NCBI RefSeq assembly: GCF_032190615.1
Contig: NZ_JAVLAT010000002.1
Span: forward strand, 1,168,001 to 1,232,000
Length of the DNA stretch: 64,000 nucleotides
Direction: 5' to 3'
Source: Brucella pseudogrignonensis
GTDB taxonomy: Bacteria; Pseudomonadota; Alphaproteobacteria; Rhizobiales; Rhizobiaceae
In this document: piece by piece, positions 19,718 through 29,287 of the stretch
Numbering within the stretch: position 1 is the stretch's first letter
Layout of the letters: every line of letters starts with the position of its first letter
Position numbers and translations under genes: made by a program
Notes under the pieces: generated by a model
Databases searched by the model: none
Told to the model about the DNA's origin: nothing
Seen by the model: the letters and a program-made list of their open reading frames with translations, nothing else

Positions 19718-20728
19718 CGAAATCCTCCAAAGCATTTACCAAATCAGCTCCGCATCAAGCGGCACAGGCTCCCACCCGCATGTAAAACGTTACCTATGTG
19801 CACTGTGTCACACGGAACGCTCAAATGCGTGACAGCATATCCTCTTCACAAAAATGGGGCCTAAAACTCGAAAAAATAGCCATTTTTGCTCAATTTAAAG
19901 CACTAATTGTTCAAAGATCAAAGAAAGCGCTTCAATTCCGCGATCACCTTAACCGACTTTGACGTTTCCGTAAACGTCAAAATATGTTTAAACAAAGCCA
20001 AGCGTTTCGCTCGCTATTGAGCCGGTAAAGGAGTCGTCAGTCTGGCTGCGGCCTATGCATGGCAAACTTTCAAAGCTGCCTACTATGGCGGATGATTCTC
20101 AAAAGGCCGTAAGAGGGCCTTAAAGCCGCTTTTAGACTGCCTTTAAAGGCCGCTTAAAAATCTTGATTAGTCTAATAACCAGCGTCAAAATGTCAGGAAC
20201 GAGCGACACGCTACAACCGGCTTATGTATCAAAACTACATGCTAAGTCATTAATTTTAAGGAAAACAAGCGCTTAAGAGCGACTTATGGCGGAGGGGGTG
20301 TCTGTCGAATGGATTCGACCATCACTTTGAAATAAATTACTAATAAAGAAAATAATTATTTTTATTACACACAAATATATACGCAAAATAATTGTCTTTA
20401 TCTTCAAATAAAAAATTGATTATGGTTTGAATTCCAATCTCGAACAAAAAATCAAACATGCATCTAAGTCTTAAATATAATATATTTACTCCGTTATGGC
20501 CATAACAAAACACTTTTTTGATCGGATTTTATTATGATTTTCTTTTTAGAAAAACAAAATTACCAGTTCTCTTCATTATTGCTATCTAATCAATAAAAAG
20601 GCTTTTCATTAGTCTACCGGCATCCATTTTCAGCTATCGTCGTCGGAATAATTACGCTGTGCTTCAGATGGCTACGGTTGTTGAACGAAGCAAACTATTT
20701 AAGCGTGGTATGTCAATCGGCGTTTAAA
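19718..20728. other. Gene-free, AT-rich junction between core and island
   Basis: About 1 kb without a convincing gene. The first 300 nt, next to the fatty acid operon, have normal base composition and probably hold its promoter. From about 20320 to 20640 the DNA is strongly AT-rich with long A/T runs, unlike the core on the left. A tRNA-Ser-like 3' end sits at 20287-20309. The right side ends at the inverted repeat of an ISL3 element. Confidence 0.6.
20287..20309 (-). other. tRNA-Ser-like 3' end fragment (candidate att site)
   Basis: Reading the minus strand from 20309 to 20287: a T-loop TTCGACA, then a T-stem 3' strand GACAC, an acceptor strand CCCCTCC, discriminator G and CCA. The last 14 nt match the usual end of bacterial tRNA-Ser. 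The 5' part of the tRNA is absent: the five bases before the T-loop do not pair with GACAC. Such 3' fragments mark the far end of elements integrated into tRNA genes. For a minus-strand tRNA, the element would lie to the right and old chromosome to the left, which agrees with the gene content on each side. Confidence 0.5.
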
Positions 20729-22379
20729 CGGGGCTCTGACGCAATCTCGATGACATCAGGGCGCTCCTACAATACGTGCCTCAAGCAAATCGAGTTTCCC
20801 GCGGCCGTACATCTGACGCTTGATGAGTTTCAGTTTCGTGATCTGGCCCTCTGTCTGGCCGTTCGACCATATTGAAATTATTGCGTTTTGAACCGCTGCT
20901 CTGTCGCGGATAATGCCATTGGCGAATGATGCGACTAGACTTCTTGCCGCGCGGTCGAGCCATGCTTCCAGATCACCCCTGGACTTGCTGCGCAGCATGT
21001 TGTGAAAGCTCTCGATGATATCTCTAGCCTCGACAAGGTCCGGTAATCGCTCCTCGATTGCAGCAACCGTCATCGCTTGAGCCTTGGTCAATTTGTTGCG
21101 TTCAAGTGTCATCAGGCGGACGATGGTGCGTGCTGCCGGCGCGTGGCCGAGCCCGTTTTCGGCTTTTTCGGCTCGCCTTCGTCGTGTCGCCCATTCTGTA
21201 ACGACACGAAGACCGCCACCAAACCCGGCCAAGCGAAGCTGCCGCCAGAGTTCAGCGCCGTTTCGTGATCCGGCATCCCTTTGCGCTTCAAGCCACGGCA
21301 GGTGTGGTTCGAGCGAAGTGTGCCGGACCCGGAAGATGTCGGTTCGTTGACCACGAACAACGCTGCGAACCAGCTTTCGGCTGTGTCCGGTTCTGCGTAC
21401 AATTTCCTTGATAGGCACGCCTTCGTCGACGAGCCCACGAATGACAGAGTTTGCCTCTTCGCGTCGCAGATATCCCTCGTATTGTAGCCGCTCGGCAGCA
21501 GTCAGAAGCTTGGGATTTACGGTTGCTGTGCCGACTGCCATGCGGACCTGTCGCATCGACTTGCGCACGGCGTCGAGAAAGGCGTGGCTGGCATTTTCCA
21601 TCAGATGCCAGCGGTCGGCGACTTGATCCGCATGTGGCAGGGCTTGTGAAGTAGCCTGCGCATAGCCGCCACCGCGATCGCGTGCGACGATCTCGATCTG
21701 CGGCTGCTGGATTAGCCAGGCCTTGGCAGTCGCCGCTTCCCGGTCGGGGAGCAAGGCGATTGTTTTTCGCCGCTCAAGGTCGCAAATGATTGTGCCATAT
21801 TGGTGATTGCGACGCCACGCCCAGTCATCGATGCCGATAACACTCGGCGGTGGTGGAGGCGGCCGATCATACCGGCGAACGGTTCGAAGCAGCGTGTCGT
21901 TGCTAACCGGAAACCCGAGACGATTTGCGAACCGTGCCGCTGGGCGACCACCCAATGCCAAAGCCAGATGGTGCACCAAGTTGTCCAGGCGTGCTGTCCG
22001 GCGCGCCAGAGGTCGGACTATGTTGTCACCGAAACGTTCCGCGAAAATCTTTCGGCGGCATTGGTTGGCACTACAGACGAAGCGTCGGACGGTCAGATGC
22101 AGTTCGATCCTCCGGCCTGCACACGGCAGATCGCAAATTATCCGAAGATAGCGACTATGAACACGACGGGAGGTCGTACCGCATTCGGGGCATCGGCAAT
22201 CGCGCGACTGACCATATGCCGAAACGACGATTGCATCGGATCTTTGATGTACAGCCTCCACGGTCAACTCGGCAGGGATCAGATCGGAAAGTCGAAACTG
22301 GGCTCGCATGGCACTGATTCTCCTTCAGAAACCAAGCTAATAGAACCCAAAACATCATCGAGAATGAGTCAGACCCCCG
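20729..22379. mobile_element. ISL3-family insertion sequence
   Basis: About 1.65 kb bounded by inverted repeats. The left end reads CGGGGCTCTGACGCAATCTC and the reverse complement of the right end reads CGGGGGTCTGACTCATTCTC, both followed by GATGA. One transposase gene fills it. A clean 8-bp target duplication is not visible; both flanks contain CGTTT, but the rest differs, so the exact tips are uncertain. It is inserted next to an IS66 remnant. Confidence 0.85.
20756..22309 (-). CDS. ISL3-family transposase
   Basis: DDE transposase of 517 residues, apparently complete. An N-terminal Zn-finger-like set CRCPECGTTSRRVHSRY is followed by CSANQCRRKIFAERF (DNA binding, about 35-95). The catalytic core starts at VIGIDDWAWRRNHQYGTIIC (first Asp) and continues with IVARDRGGGYAQ (second Asp) and VADRWHLMENA. 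A C-terminal helical region ends with NGQTEGQITKLKLIKRQMYG, which carries the Glu typical of ISL3. The start is set inside the inverted repeats. Confidence 0.93.
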   Translation of the reverse strand: MRAQFRLSDLIPAELTVEAVHQRSDAIVVSAYGQSRDCRCPECGTTSRRVHSRYLRIICDLPCAGRRIELHLTVRRFVCSANQCRRKIFAERFGDNIVRPLARRTARLDNLVHHLALALGGRPAARFANRLGFPVSNDTLLRTVRRYDRPPPPPPSVIGIDDWAWRRNHQYGTIICDLERRKTIALLPDREAATAKAWLIQQPQIEIVARDRGGGYAQATSQALPHADQVADRWHLMENASHAFLDAVRKSMRQVRMAVGTATVNPKLLTAAERLQYEGYLRREEANSVIRGLVDEGVPIKEIVRRTGHSRKLVRSVVRGQRTDIFRVRHTSLEPHLPWLEAQRDAGSRNGAELWRQLRLAGFGGGLRVVTEWATRRRRAEKAENGLGHAPAARTIVRLMTLERNKLTKAQAMTVAAIEERLPDLVEARDIIESFHNMLRSKSRGDLEAWLDRAARSLVASFANGIIRDRAAVQNAIISIWSNGQTEGQITKLKLIKRQMYGRGKLDLLEARIVGAP

Positions 22380-22430
22380 TTTGGATGCCGATAACCCCTC
22401 AAATGGGGTCCTTATTCCATGCTTAATGAC

Positions 22431-22945
22431 AGTCACCCCGCAAGCCAGATAGACCCGTACATTTCCTGAAGGCCCGATCATGATGCTTCCACACAGGCGA
22501 TCAACGATGCCAGTGTCTTCCGCTCAATATCAGAAGGAACTTTCAAACCTCGACCGTTGCGCAGCACAATCTCGATAGATACGCGTCTCGGCTCGGTCGG
22601 AAGCGACCGCTCCAGTGCTTCCTCATCAAGCAGTTGCACACGGATGAATGATGAGGGTGCATCGAATGGACTGAGTACTCTGCGCCATAAACGGATCTGG
22701 GCAGGGTAAATATCATGGCGGCGGGCAACATCCCCAATACGCACGCCTGGCTGATCCGCTTCAGCCAATATCTCCAGCTTGGCTGCTTTAGACCATCGCC
22801 GTCTTCGCTCAACGCCCGAAATAATTTCCATGCGAGCCATGCCAACCTCTAAGTTCTGGTATTAATGTCAGCACCAATGCTGGTTCTAATGCCAGAACAT
22901 CGCCCAAATGGCGCCATTAGCAAAATCCACTCACCGGACGCTCAC
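22431..22945. mobile_element. IS66-family remnant (tnpA plus start of tnpB)
   Basis: One end is recognisable near 22945: its reverse complement begins GTGAGCGTCCGGTGAGTGG, an IS66-type terminus. tnpA is intact. tnpB starts at 22481 (overlapping the tnpA stop) and keeps only MIGPSGNVRVYLACGVT, after which the sequence is no longer TnpB-like. The rest of the element, including tnpC, is lost. A segment of about 50 nt with an ACCCC/GGGGT inverted repeat separates it from the ISL3 end. Confidence 0.8.
22478..22840 (-). CDS. IS66 TnpA-like protein
   Basis: A 120-residue helix-turn-helix protein typical of the first gene of IS66 elements. Residues about 13-50 (RRRWSKAAKLEILAEADQPG, then DVARRHDIYPAQIRLWRR) are the usual transposase_8-like HTH. 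The C-terminal half (VSIEIVLRNGRGLKV) is the conserved IS66 OrfA tail. Intact reading frame, but in a dead element since tnpB and tnpC are missing. Confidence 0.85.
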   Translation of the reverse strand: MARMEIISGVERRRRWSKAAKLEILAEADQPGVRIGDVARRHDIYPAQIRLWRRVLSPFDAPSSFIRVQLLDEEALERSLPTEPRRVSIEIVLRNGRGLKVPSDIERKTLASLIACVEAS

Positions 22946-23740
22946 AGTTGACCCGCTATGAAATAGAAACGCCCCAGCACCAATGTCCGGTGCCTTGAGG
23001 TGTCGACTTATACAGTGGATTGGACATTGCGCAGATCTATACGACGCGGTGGTTTTAAAAGGATTGGCCAGAATGTTGCCCTGAATATTTATCACTCTCA
23101 CGAGTCTTTGCACGAGGCAGCGACAAATTTAAGCCTTCTCGCTGCAACTGTTGCCAGACATTCCTTACGAAATAGATCTGGAAAGCCTCACTAAGCAATC
23201 TGGCGAACCTCATTTTTCAAAAGCAATATCAATTCGTTCACGAGCAGATAGGCGATCCACGTCGTTGTGCTTGGCAGTCCCGTCATTATAACTTGTCATA
23301 GAAATCTGAAGCAGTTTGCAGATCTGCTCGACCCGGAGCGGCGTTCTTCGATGAAACATTGCTTACACCGGGGCCGAGATTCTCAAGACAATAAACGTCG
23401 AGGATTTGCGTGAAATCGCACGCGTCCAACGGAGCTAACGATTCTCTCTTTACAGAGCCTTCATTCTCCCCCGCCAAGTCATTTGAAAAACCTACGCGTA
23501 TATGAAGTAAATTGACTTTAGAGCAGTCGATACAAAATGTGAAACGAACAGTGCTCCTCTCACATAGTTAAATACATCCCGCAGCTTTCTCTTAAAAGCC
23601 TGGATTCCCGCCAAGCCAAATTCCTCAATGATTTCAATAAATCATTTTTTCATATTCGCCAAATGTGTCATAGGTTTGTGCTACAGTTGGTGCACGGCGT
23701 CAAGGGGCAGGCAGAGGCGAAAATTATTTCCGCTCGACAC
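22946..23740. other. Gap without recognisable genes
   Basis: About 800 nt between the IS66 end and the terminator of the rhamnose operon. Short open frames exist (23000-23194 plus, 23286-23477 minus), but none has a good start site or recognisable protein features. Composition is mixed and becomes AT-rich after 23500. It is probably debris from earlier insertions. Confidence 0.5.
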
Positions 23741-23774
23741 AAAAACGTGGCACCGCCCGTTGAGCGATGCCACA
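23741..23774 (-). terminator. Terminator of the rhamnose operon
   Basis: Reading the minus strand: GTGGCA, a partly paired CGC/GCG interior, TGCCAC, then G and TTTTT. It lies 24 nt after the last gene of the rfb operon. Confidence 0.85.
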
Positions 23775-23797
23775 TTAAAAATTCTCACGTTAAAACG

Positions 23798-24676
23798 CTA
23801 AACCAGCCTTGCCACCACATCGCGCAATGACGACTGCCAATGCGGTGCAGACCAGTCGAATACCTGCTGTAATTTCGCAGTCAACAGGCGCGAATTCGCG
23901 GGACGTGCTGCCTTGGTCGGATAGTCGGCTGTCGCAATATCCGTGACAGTCGCAGTTGGTCCACCAAGCTTGGCACTTTCACCGAATATGGCGCGTGCAA
24001 AGCCGCTCCAGTTCGTATCGCCCGTACCGACCAGATGATAAACACCATAAGCGGAGAAGTCTGGCGTTGCCGCTAAATGATCCGCCACCTGGATAACTGC
24101 ATCAGCGATGTCGAGCGCGCTGGTCGGGTTTCCCCATTGGTCAGAAACGACAGAGAGCTCATCGCGCGTCTCCGCAAGCTTCAACATCGTCTTGACGAAA
24201 TTCTTGCCAAAGGGGCTATAGACCCACGCCGTCCGCAAAATGATGTGGCGTGGATTGACTTGCGCAACCAGACGCTCGCCTTCAAGCTTGGAATTACCAT
24301 AAACACTGCGAGGTCCAGTGCTATCCGTTTCGGCATATGGTTTCCTGGCATCACCCGCAAAAACATAATCCGTCGATATGTGGATGATAGGAGCACCACA
24401 GGCCTTTGCCGCTTCGGCAACTGCTTGCGCGCCAGTGGCATTCACCGCAAAGGCAAGTTCCCGCTCATCCTCGGCCAAATCCACCGCCGTGTAGGCGGCG
24501 GCGGATATGACGAGGTCGGGCTTGATTGCCGCAATGGCACTGCGCACGGTATCAGGCTTTGTCAGATCCAGTTCCGGGCGGCCCAGCGCAATCACCTCCA
24601 GATCGGATCGTTGATCTGCCTTCTCAAGAAGGCTCTGGACAACCTGCCCTTCCCGCCCGGTAACGAGGATTTTCAT
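23798..24676 (-). CDS. rfbD: dTDP-4-dehydrorhamnose reductase
   Basis: Last enzyme of dTDP-L-rhamnose synthesis; reduces dTDP-4-keto-L-rhamnose with NAD(P)H in the cytosol. Length is 292 residues. The Rossmann start is [16 protein letters not shown], the active-site region includes [10 protein letters not shown] with YGNSKLEGE (Tyr and Lys), and [18 protein letters not shown] follows. Its start overlaps the rfbB stop by 4 nt (ATGA). Last gene of the rfbACBD operon. Confidence 0.96.
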   Translation of the reverse strand: MKILVTGREGQVVQSLLEKADQRSDLEVIALGRPELDLTKPDTVRSAIAAIKPDLVISAAAYTAVDLAEDERELAFAVNATGAQAVAEAAKACGAPIIHISTDYVFAGDARKPYAETDSTGPRSVYGNSKLEGERLVAQVNPRHIILRTAWVYSPFGKNFVKTMLKLAETRDELSVVSDQWGNPTSALDIADAVIQVADHLAATPDFSAYGVYHLVGTGDTNWSGFARAIFGESAKLGGPTATVTDIATADYPTKAARPANSRLLTAKLQQVFDWSAPHWQSSLRDVVARLV

Positions 24677-25749
24677 GCCTTAACCTCTTTTTCTGGCGCA
24701 CTGCCCAGTCGCTCACCAGCATAGGTTCCGCTGCGGATAGGCTCCCACCACCATGCATTATCGAGATACCATTGAATGGTTTTTTCCAATCCCGTCTCGA
24801 AGGTTTCCTGCGGCTTCCAGCCCAATTCGCGTTCAATCTTCGATGCGTCAATCGCATAGCGGCGGTCGTGGCCGGGACGATCTGTCACGAAAGTTATCAG
24901 ATCGGCATAGCTCTTGCCGTTTGCGCGACGTCGCTTCTTGTCGAGAATGGAGCAGATCGTTTCTACGACATTCAGATTAGTGCGCTCTGCACGCCCACCG
25001 ATATTGTAGCTTGCGCCGAGCTTGCCCGTGGTCGCAACCAGTGTCAGAGCACGCGCATGATCCTCAACATAGAGCCAGTCTCGCACATTCGCCCCTGCCC
25101 CATAAACCGGCAGCGGCTTTTCATCGAGCGCATTGAGAATAACGAGCGGGATCAACTTCTCTGGGAAGTGGAAGGGACCATAATTGTTCGAGCAATTGGA
25201 CAGCACAACCGGTAGGCCATAGGTCTCATGCCAGGCACGCACCAGGTGATCGGACGCTGCTTTCGAAGCCGAATATGGCGACGACGGCTTATAAGATGTT
25301 TCTTCCGTGAAAATACCGCTATCAAACGGCAAATCGCCAAACACTTCATCGGTTGAAATATGGTGGAAACGGAAGCTCGATTTGCGCGGCTCCGGCAGTT
25401 CCCGCCAGTAAGCAAGAGCCGCATTGAGCAGTCGGAACGTTCCGACAATATTCGTCTCGATGAATGCACCCGGACCATCAATTGAACGGTCGACATGACT
25501 TTCCGCCGCCAGATGCATAATCACATCGATTTCGTGGGCACGTAAAGCATCCAGAACGCGAGTGTCATCACAAATATCAGCTTGGAGAAAGCCGTAATTC
25601 GGATGGTTTTCAATCTGGCGCAGTGAGGCCAGATTCCCCGCATAGGTCAGTTTGTCGAGATTGATTACATTGACCTTGGGATCAGTAGCCAGATGACGGC
25701 AGACGGCCGAACCAATGAACCCTGCACCACCGGTAACAAGAATATTCAT
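24673..25749 (-). CDS. rfbB: dTDP-glucose 4,6-dehydratase
   Basis: NAD-dependent enzyme converting dTDP-glucose to dTDP-4-keto-6-deoxyglucose. Length is 358 residues. The nucleotide motif [10 protein letters not shown] is at the N-terminus, [15 protein letters not shown] follows, [15 protein letters not shown] carries the catalytic Thr-Asp-Glu, and [15 protein letters not shown] carries the Tyr and Lys. It is 9 nt behind rfbC and overlaps rfbD. Confidence 0.97.
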   Translation of the reverse strand: MNILVTGGAGFIGSAVCRHLATDPKVNVINLDKLTYAGNLASLRQIENHPNYGFLQADICDDTRVLDALRAHEIDVIMHLAAESHVDRSIDGPGAFIETNIVGTFRLLNAALAYWRELPEPRKSSFRFHHISTDEVFGDLPFDSGIFTEETSYKPSSPYSASKAASDHLVRAWHETYGLPVVLSNCSNNYGPFHFPEKLIPLVILNALDEKPLPVYGAGANVRDWLYVEDHARALTLVATTGKLGASYNIGGRAERTNLNVVETICSILDKKRRRANGKSYADLITFVTDRPGHDRRYAIDASKIERELGWKPQETFETGLEKTIQWYLDNAWWWEPIRSGTYAGERLGSAPEKEVKA

Positions 25750-25758
25750 ATCATTTCC

Positions 25759-26310
25759 TCAAGCAAAAACTTCTGCGTCCGCAAAAAGCGGGGCCTTCTG
25801 ATCCTTCTCAGAAAGCTGGACGTCTGAAGATGCGATTGGCCAATCGATACCAATTGCCGGATCGTCAAACCGGATCGAGCGGTCATGCTCGGGAGAATAA
25901 TAATTCGTTACCTTGTAGATAACTTCAGTGTTCTCCACGAGCGTCATGAAGCCATGTGCGAAGCCCTTCGGCACCAGAATCTGGTTCCACTTCTCAGCCG
26001 AGATTTCCAGCGCAACCCACTTACCGAACGTAGGAGAGCTTTTTCGGATATCGACCGCAACATCCAGAATTGCCCCGCGCGTGACATGAACCAGCTTGTC
26101 CTGCGCAAACGGTGGCAACTGATAATGGAGTCCACGAACAACACCCTTGGCAGCCGAAAAAGAATGATTGTCTTGAACGAAAGTCAGTTCGATACCGGCT
26201 TCACTGAATGAATTCGCATTATAGGTCTCGGAGAAAAAGCCACGATCATCACCGAATTTACGTGGGCTGATCTCAAAAACACCGTCTAAATCTAACGAAC
26301 GGGCTTCCAT
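25759..26310 (-). CDS. rfbC: dTDP-4-dehydrorhamnose 3,5-epimerase
   Basis: Epimerises the 3 and 5 positions of dTDP-4-keto-6-deoxyglucose. The 183-residue cupin fold protein contains FVQDNHSFSAAKGVVRGLHY, where the catalytic His follows the GVVRG block, and LVPKGFAHGFMTL. The ATG at 26310 shares one base with the stop of rfbA (TGATG), so the two are coupled. Confidence 0.96.
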   Translation of the reverse strand: MEARSLDLDGVFEISPRKFGDDRGFFSETYNANSFSEAGIELTFVQDNHSFSAAKGVVRGLHYQLPPFAQDKLVHVTRGAILDVAVDIRKSSPTFGKWVALEISAEKWNQILVPKGFAHGFMTLVENTEVIYKVTNYYSPEHDRSIRFDDPAIGIDWPIASSDVQLSEKDQKAPLFADAEVFA

Positions 26311-27191
26311 CAATCTTTTCCTAACTCATCAACACGTCGGCGCAGGTAAGCTGCATATTCAGTTTTGCCGAGTTTAGCTGCGCGCTCAAGCACTGCTTCA
26401 CTGTTTAGCCAACCCTTATCCAGGCCGATTTCTTCTGGGCAAGCGATCTTAATGCCCTGACGCTTTTCAATGGTCTGAACAAACGATGACGCTTCATGTA
26501 AGCTGTCATGCGTCCCGGTATCCAGCCAAGCATATCCGCGTCCGAAACGCTGAACGTTCAATTCACCACGCTCGAGATAAACGTTATTCACCGTGGTGAT
26601 CTCAAGCTCGCCTCGAGCCGATGGTTTGATCGAGCGTGCGATATCGACCACTTGATTGTCATAGAAATAAAGCCCAGTAACAGCCCAATGGGATTTCGGC
26701 TTTTCCGGCTTCTCCTCAATCGAGACTGCCAAACCTGTCTTGCTATCAAATTCCACCACGCCATAGCGTTCCGGATCATCGACACGATAAGCAAAAACAG
26801 TCCCCCCCTTCATTGGCCGAGAGGAGAGCTGAGACAGTTTCGAAAGACCGTCACCAAAATAAATGTTGTCGCCAAGAATCATGGCTACGCTGTCATTGCC
26901 AATGAATTCTCTGCCGATGATGAAAGCTTCAGCCAGACCGTTCGGATGCGCCTGTTCTGCATAAGAGAAATTCACTCCGAACTCGTGGCCATCACCGAGC
27001 AACTTCTGAAATAGAGGTAAGTCATGCGGGGTCGAAATGATTAGGATATCCTGAATCCCCGCGAGCATAAGAACGCTTAGCGGGTAATAGATCATTGGTT
27101 TGTCGTAAATCGGGAGAATTTGTTTGGAAACGGCTATTGTGAGAGGATAGAGTCGTGTACCGCTCCCTCCAGCCAAGATTATGCCCTTCAT
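26310..27191 (-). CDS. rfbA: Glucose-1-phosphate thymidylyltransferase
   Basis: First committed enzyme of dTDP-rhamnose synthesis, making dTDP-glucose from glucose-1-phosphate and dTTP. It has 293 residues from the ATG at 27191. The nucleotidyltransferase signature [16 protein letters not shown] is at the N-terminus, with [15 protein letters not shown] and [12 protein letters not shown] next, and the sugar site [19 protein letters not shown]. First gene of the rfb operon. The divergent glycosyltransferase gene starts 156 nt away, so promoters for both directions must lie between. Confidence 0.97.
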   Translation of the reverse strand: MKGIILAGGSGTRLYPLTIAVSKQILPIYDKPMIYYPLSVLMLAGIQDILIISTPHDLPLFQKLLGDGHEFGVNFSYAEQAHPNGLAEAFIIGREFIGNDSVAMILGDNIYFGDGLSKLSQLSSRPMKGGTVFAYRVDDPERYGVVEFDSKTGLAVSIEEKPEKPKSHWAVTGLYFYDNQVVDIARSIKPSARGELEITTVNNVYLERGELNVQRFGRGYAWLDTGTHDSLHEASSFVQTIEKRQGIKIACPEEIGLDKGWLNSEAVLERAAKLGKTEYAAYLRRRVDELGKD

Positions 27192-27346
27192 ATGCTTCCC
27201 TTTAACAACACTAGAATTTGTCACTGCCCTAACATTTTGACCGCGGTTTGGCGACCCAAATTATAAAGCGACGTTGCATACAAGCTTTTTTCGCAATATC
27301 CATCCACTACGATGCCCTGAACAACGAGTGATAGTAGAAATACTTA

Positions 27347-28273
27347 ATGATTAGCACCAACGAACAAAATGATAATACCGCAGGTATTGTGACTGGCATT
27401 GTTGTCACTTTCAATCCAGATATTGAGCAGTTAAATAAATTGATTGATGCCGTCGCCCCTCAAGTGCAACACCTGCTAATCGTGGACAATGGCTCTCGAA
27501 TAGATTTCGGGGCCCTATTTGCCGAGCGGGCAGAGATTGAACTGATTCCACTTAGTGAGAATTTCGGAATTGCAAAAGCGCAGAATATTGGTATCGCACG
27601 GGCAAGTACCCTTGGTGCGGACTATGTGCTTCTACTTGATCAAGACAGTATTCCATCTCTCAATATGGTCGACATACTTGTAGAAGTCGCCAAAATGAAA
27701 CGCAAGAAAGGCATAAAACTCGCCTGCGTCGGCCCGCGCTACGACGACCCACGACAGAAAATCCCCGTCCCTTTCATCCAGATCAAAGGCTACCGCATTA
27801 TTCGTCAAACCTGCGAGACGAAGGATTGCGTTGTTGAAGTCGATTATCTGATCGCGTCAGGTTGCCTCATCCCTCTCGACACGATCAAGATCGTCGGCGC
27901 TATGAAAGAGGAGCTTTTCATCGATTATGTCGATATTGAATGGGGACTACGCGCGCAAAAACAGGGGTTTCAATCCTTCGGCGTCTGCGGTGCCTTAATG
28001 CAACATCAACTAGGTGACGAACCAGTCTATTTTCAAGGCCGCTATATCCCCGTTCATAGCCCACTCCGGCACTACTACCACTTCCGAAACGCGGTGTGGC
28101 TCTATCGTCAGGGTTGGTTGCGCCATAACTGGAAAATCGTCGATGGGTTTCGCCTTTTGCGGAAATTCGCCTTTTACAGTCTGATGACCTCGCCGCGATT
28201 GCAACATTCGAAGATGATGTCACTTGGGATTTGGCATGGATTGACAGGACAAATGGAAAAACTAGACAGGTAA
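27347..28273 (+). CDS. GT2 glycosyltransferase, rhamnosyltransferase-like
   Basis: A 308-residue GT-A fold enzyme that probably adds rhamnose or a related sugar to the lipid-linked polysaccharide at the inner membrane. It contains GIVVTFNPDIEQLNKLIDA at the N-terminus, LIVDNGS, LSENFGIAKAQNIGI, the metal-binding-type LLLDQDS and the acceptor-side EELFIDYVDIEWGLRAQKQG (ED-like motif). The overall pattern fits the RfbF-like rhamnosyltransferase group. It is divergent from rfbA and followed by a second GT after 28 nt. Confidence 0.88.
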   Translation: MISTNEQNDNTAGIVTGIVVTFNPDIEQLNKLIDAVAPQVQHLLIVDNGSRIDFGALFAERAEIELIPLSENFGIAKAQNIGIARASTLGADYVLLLDQDSIPSLNMVDILVEVAKMKRKKGIKLACVGPRYDDPRQKIPVPFIQIKGYRIIRQTCETKDCVVEVDYLIASGCLIPLDTIKIVGAMKEELFIDYVDIEWGLRAQKQGFQSFGVCGALMQHQLGDEPVYFQGRYIPVHSPLRHYYHFRNAVWLYRQGWLRHNWKIVDGFRLLRKFAFYSLMTSPRLQHSKMMSLGIWHGLTGQMEKLDR

Positions 28274-28301
28274 AAATCACTCTCGCTGAGGGAATCATAG
28301 A

Positions 28302-29105
28302 ATGGCGCCAGACATTTCGATTTGTATCGTCCTATATGAGCCTGATCGGGATATCTTGATGAAAACGTTAGATACCCTAGCGACAGCAGTCAGGATATTT
28401 TCAGGTGAGAAGCGTTTTAAACTTTATATAGTGGATAATTCACCCACGCCTGCTATCTCGGTAAGCAACCATATAGCTTTCCAAGCCATTCCCACCGAAA
28501 TCATATATGGTCAAGGCAACATTGGCTTCGGTCGCGCTAACAATTTAGCGTTGGACAGAGGCATTGGAAGATACCACCTGGTACTTAATCCTGACGTTGA
28601 ATTATCCGCATCTACTTTATGGGAATGCTTCGCGTTTATGGAACAGCACGTCGACTGCATTTTGCTCACTCCCGCTGCAACTTATCCAGATGGGAGCACG
28701 CAATTTTTATGCAAACAGTATCCAAACCTTTTCGACCTGCTCATCCGAGGCTTCGCGCCGCGCCCAATCCAAGAAATATTTCGGGGACGTCTTGAGCAAT
28801 ATGAGATGCGTCGTCAAATTAAACAGATAGTATTTTGGGATCCGCCCATCGTTAGCGGATGTTTCATGTTTTTCCGAGGGGATATTTTTTGCAGACTGAA
28901 AGGTTTCGATCAACGCTACATGCTATATTTTGAAGATTTTGATATATCGCTGAGGGCAGCATGCTTAGGCCGCATAGCCTATGTTCCTTCAGTGAAAATT
29001 ATTCACAGGGGAGGCAACGCCGCCAAAAAGGGACTGTGGCATATTCATCAGTTTCTACGATCAGCTATCATATTCTTTACCTCCCATAAAATTAAACTAT
29101 TTTAA
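28302..29105 (+). CDS. GT2 glycosyltransferase, WbbL-like
   Basis: A 267-residue GT-A enzyme. Motifs: LYIVDNSP, YGQGNIGFGRANNLAL, LVLNPDVELS (DXD equivalent), PIVSGCFMFFRGDIFCRLKG and FDQRYMLYFEDFDISLRA. The last two are typical for the WbbL/RfbF rhamnosyltransferase relatives. C-terminal residues are basic and hydrophobic, suggesting peripheral membrane binding. Likely co-transcribed with the GT before it and the exporter genes after it. Confidence 0.88.
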   Translation: MAPDISICIVLYEPDRDILMKTLDTLATAVRIFSGEKRFKLYIVDNSPTPAISVSNHIAFQAIPTEIIYGQGNIGFGRANNLALDRGIGRYHLVLNPDVELSASTLWECFAFMEQHVDCILLTPAATYPDGSTQFLCKQYPNLFDLLIRGFAPRPIQEIFRGRLEQYEMRRQIKQIVFWDPPIVSGCFMFFRGDIFCRLKGFDQRYMLYFEDFDISLRAACLGRIAYVPSVKIIHRGGNAAKKGLWHIHQFLRSAIIFFTSHKIKLF

Positions 29106-29287
29106 ATTGCTGATTCCATTACAAATAGCCACTCAGATTTCCAAAGCCTTAATTTAAATATATTCAGTCGTTTAATGGCGCATTGACTTTGCAAAGCGCA
29201 TTCGTCATTACCCATTTAAAATGCAGACTGGAAATTAGCAGAGAAGCGGTCAATCGTGACAGCATACCATTTCCGCAAAGGTGACAA

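Noticed and set aside
23000..23194. A 64-codon plus-strand frame in the gap before the rhamnose operon
   Set aside because: No ribosome site, no family features, and it sits in insertion debris.
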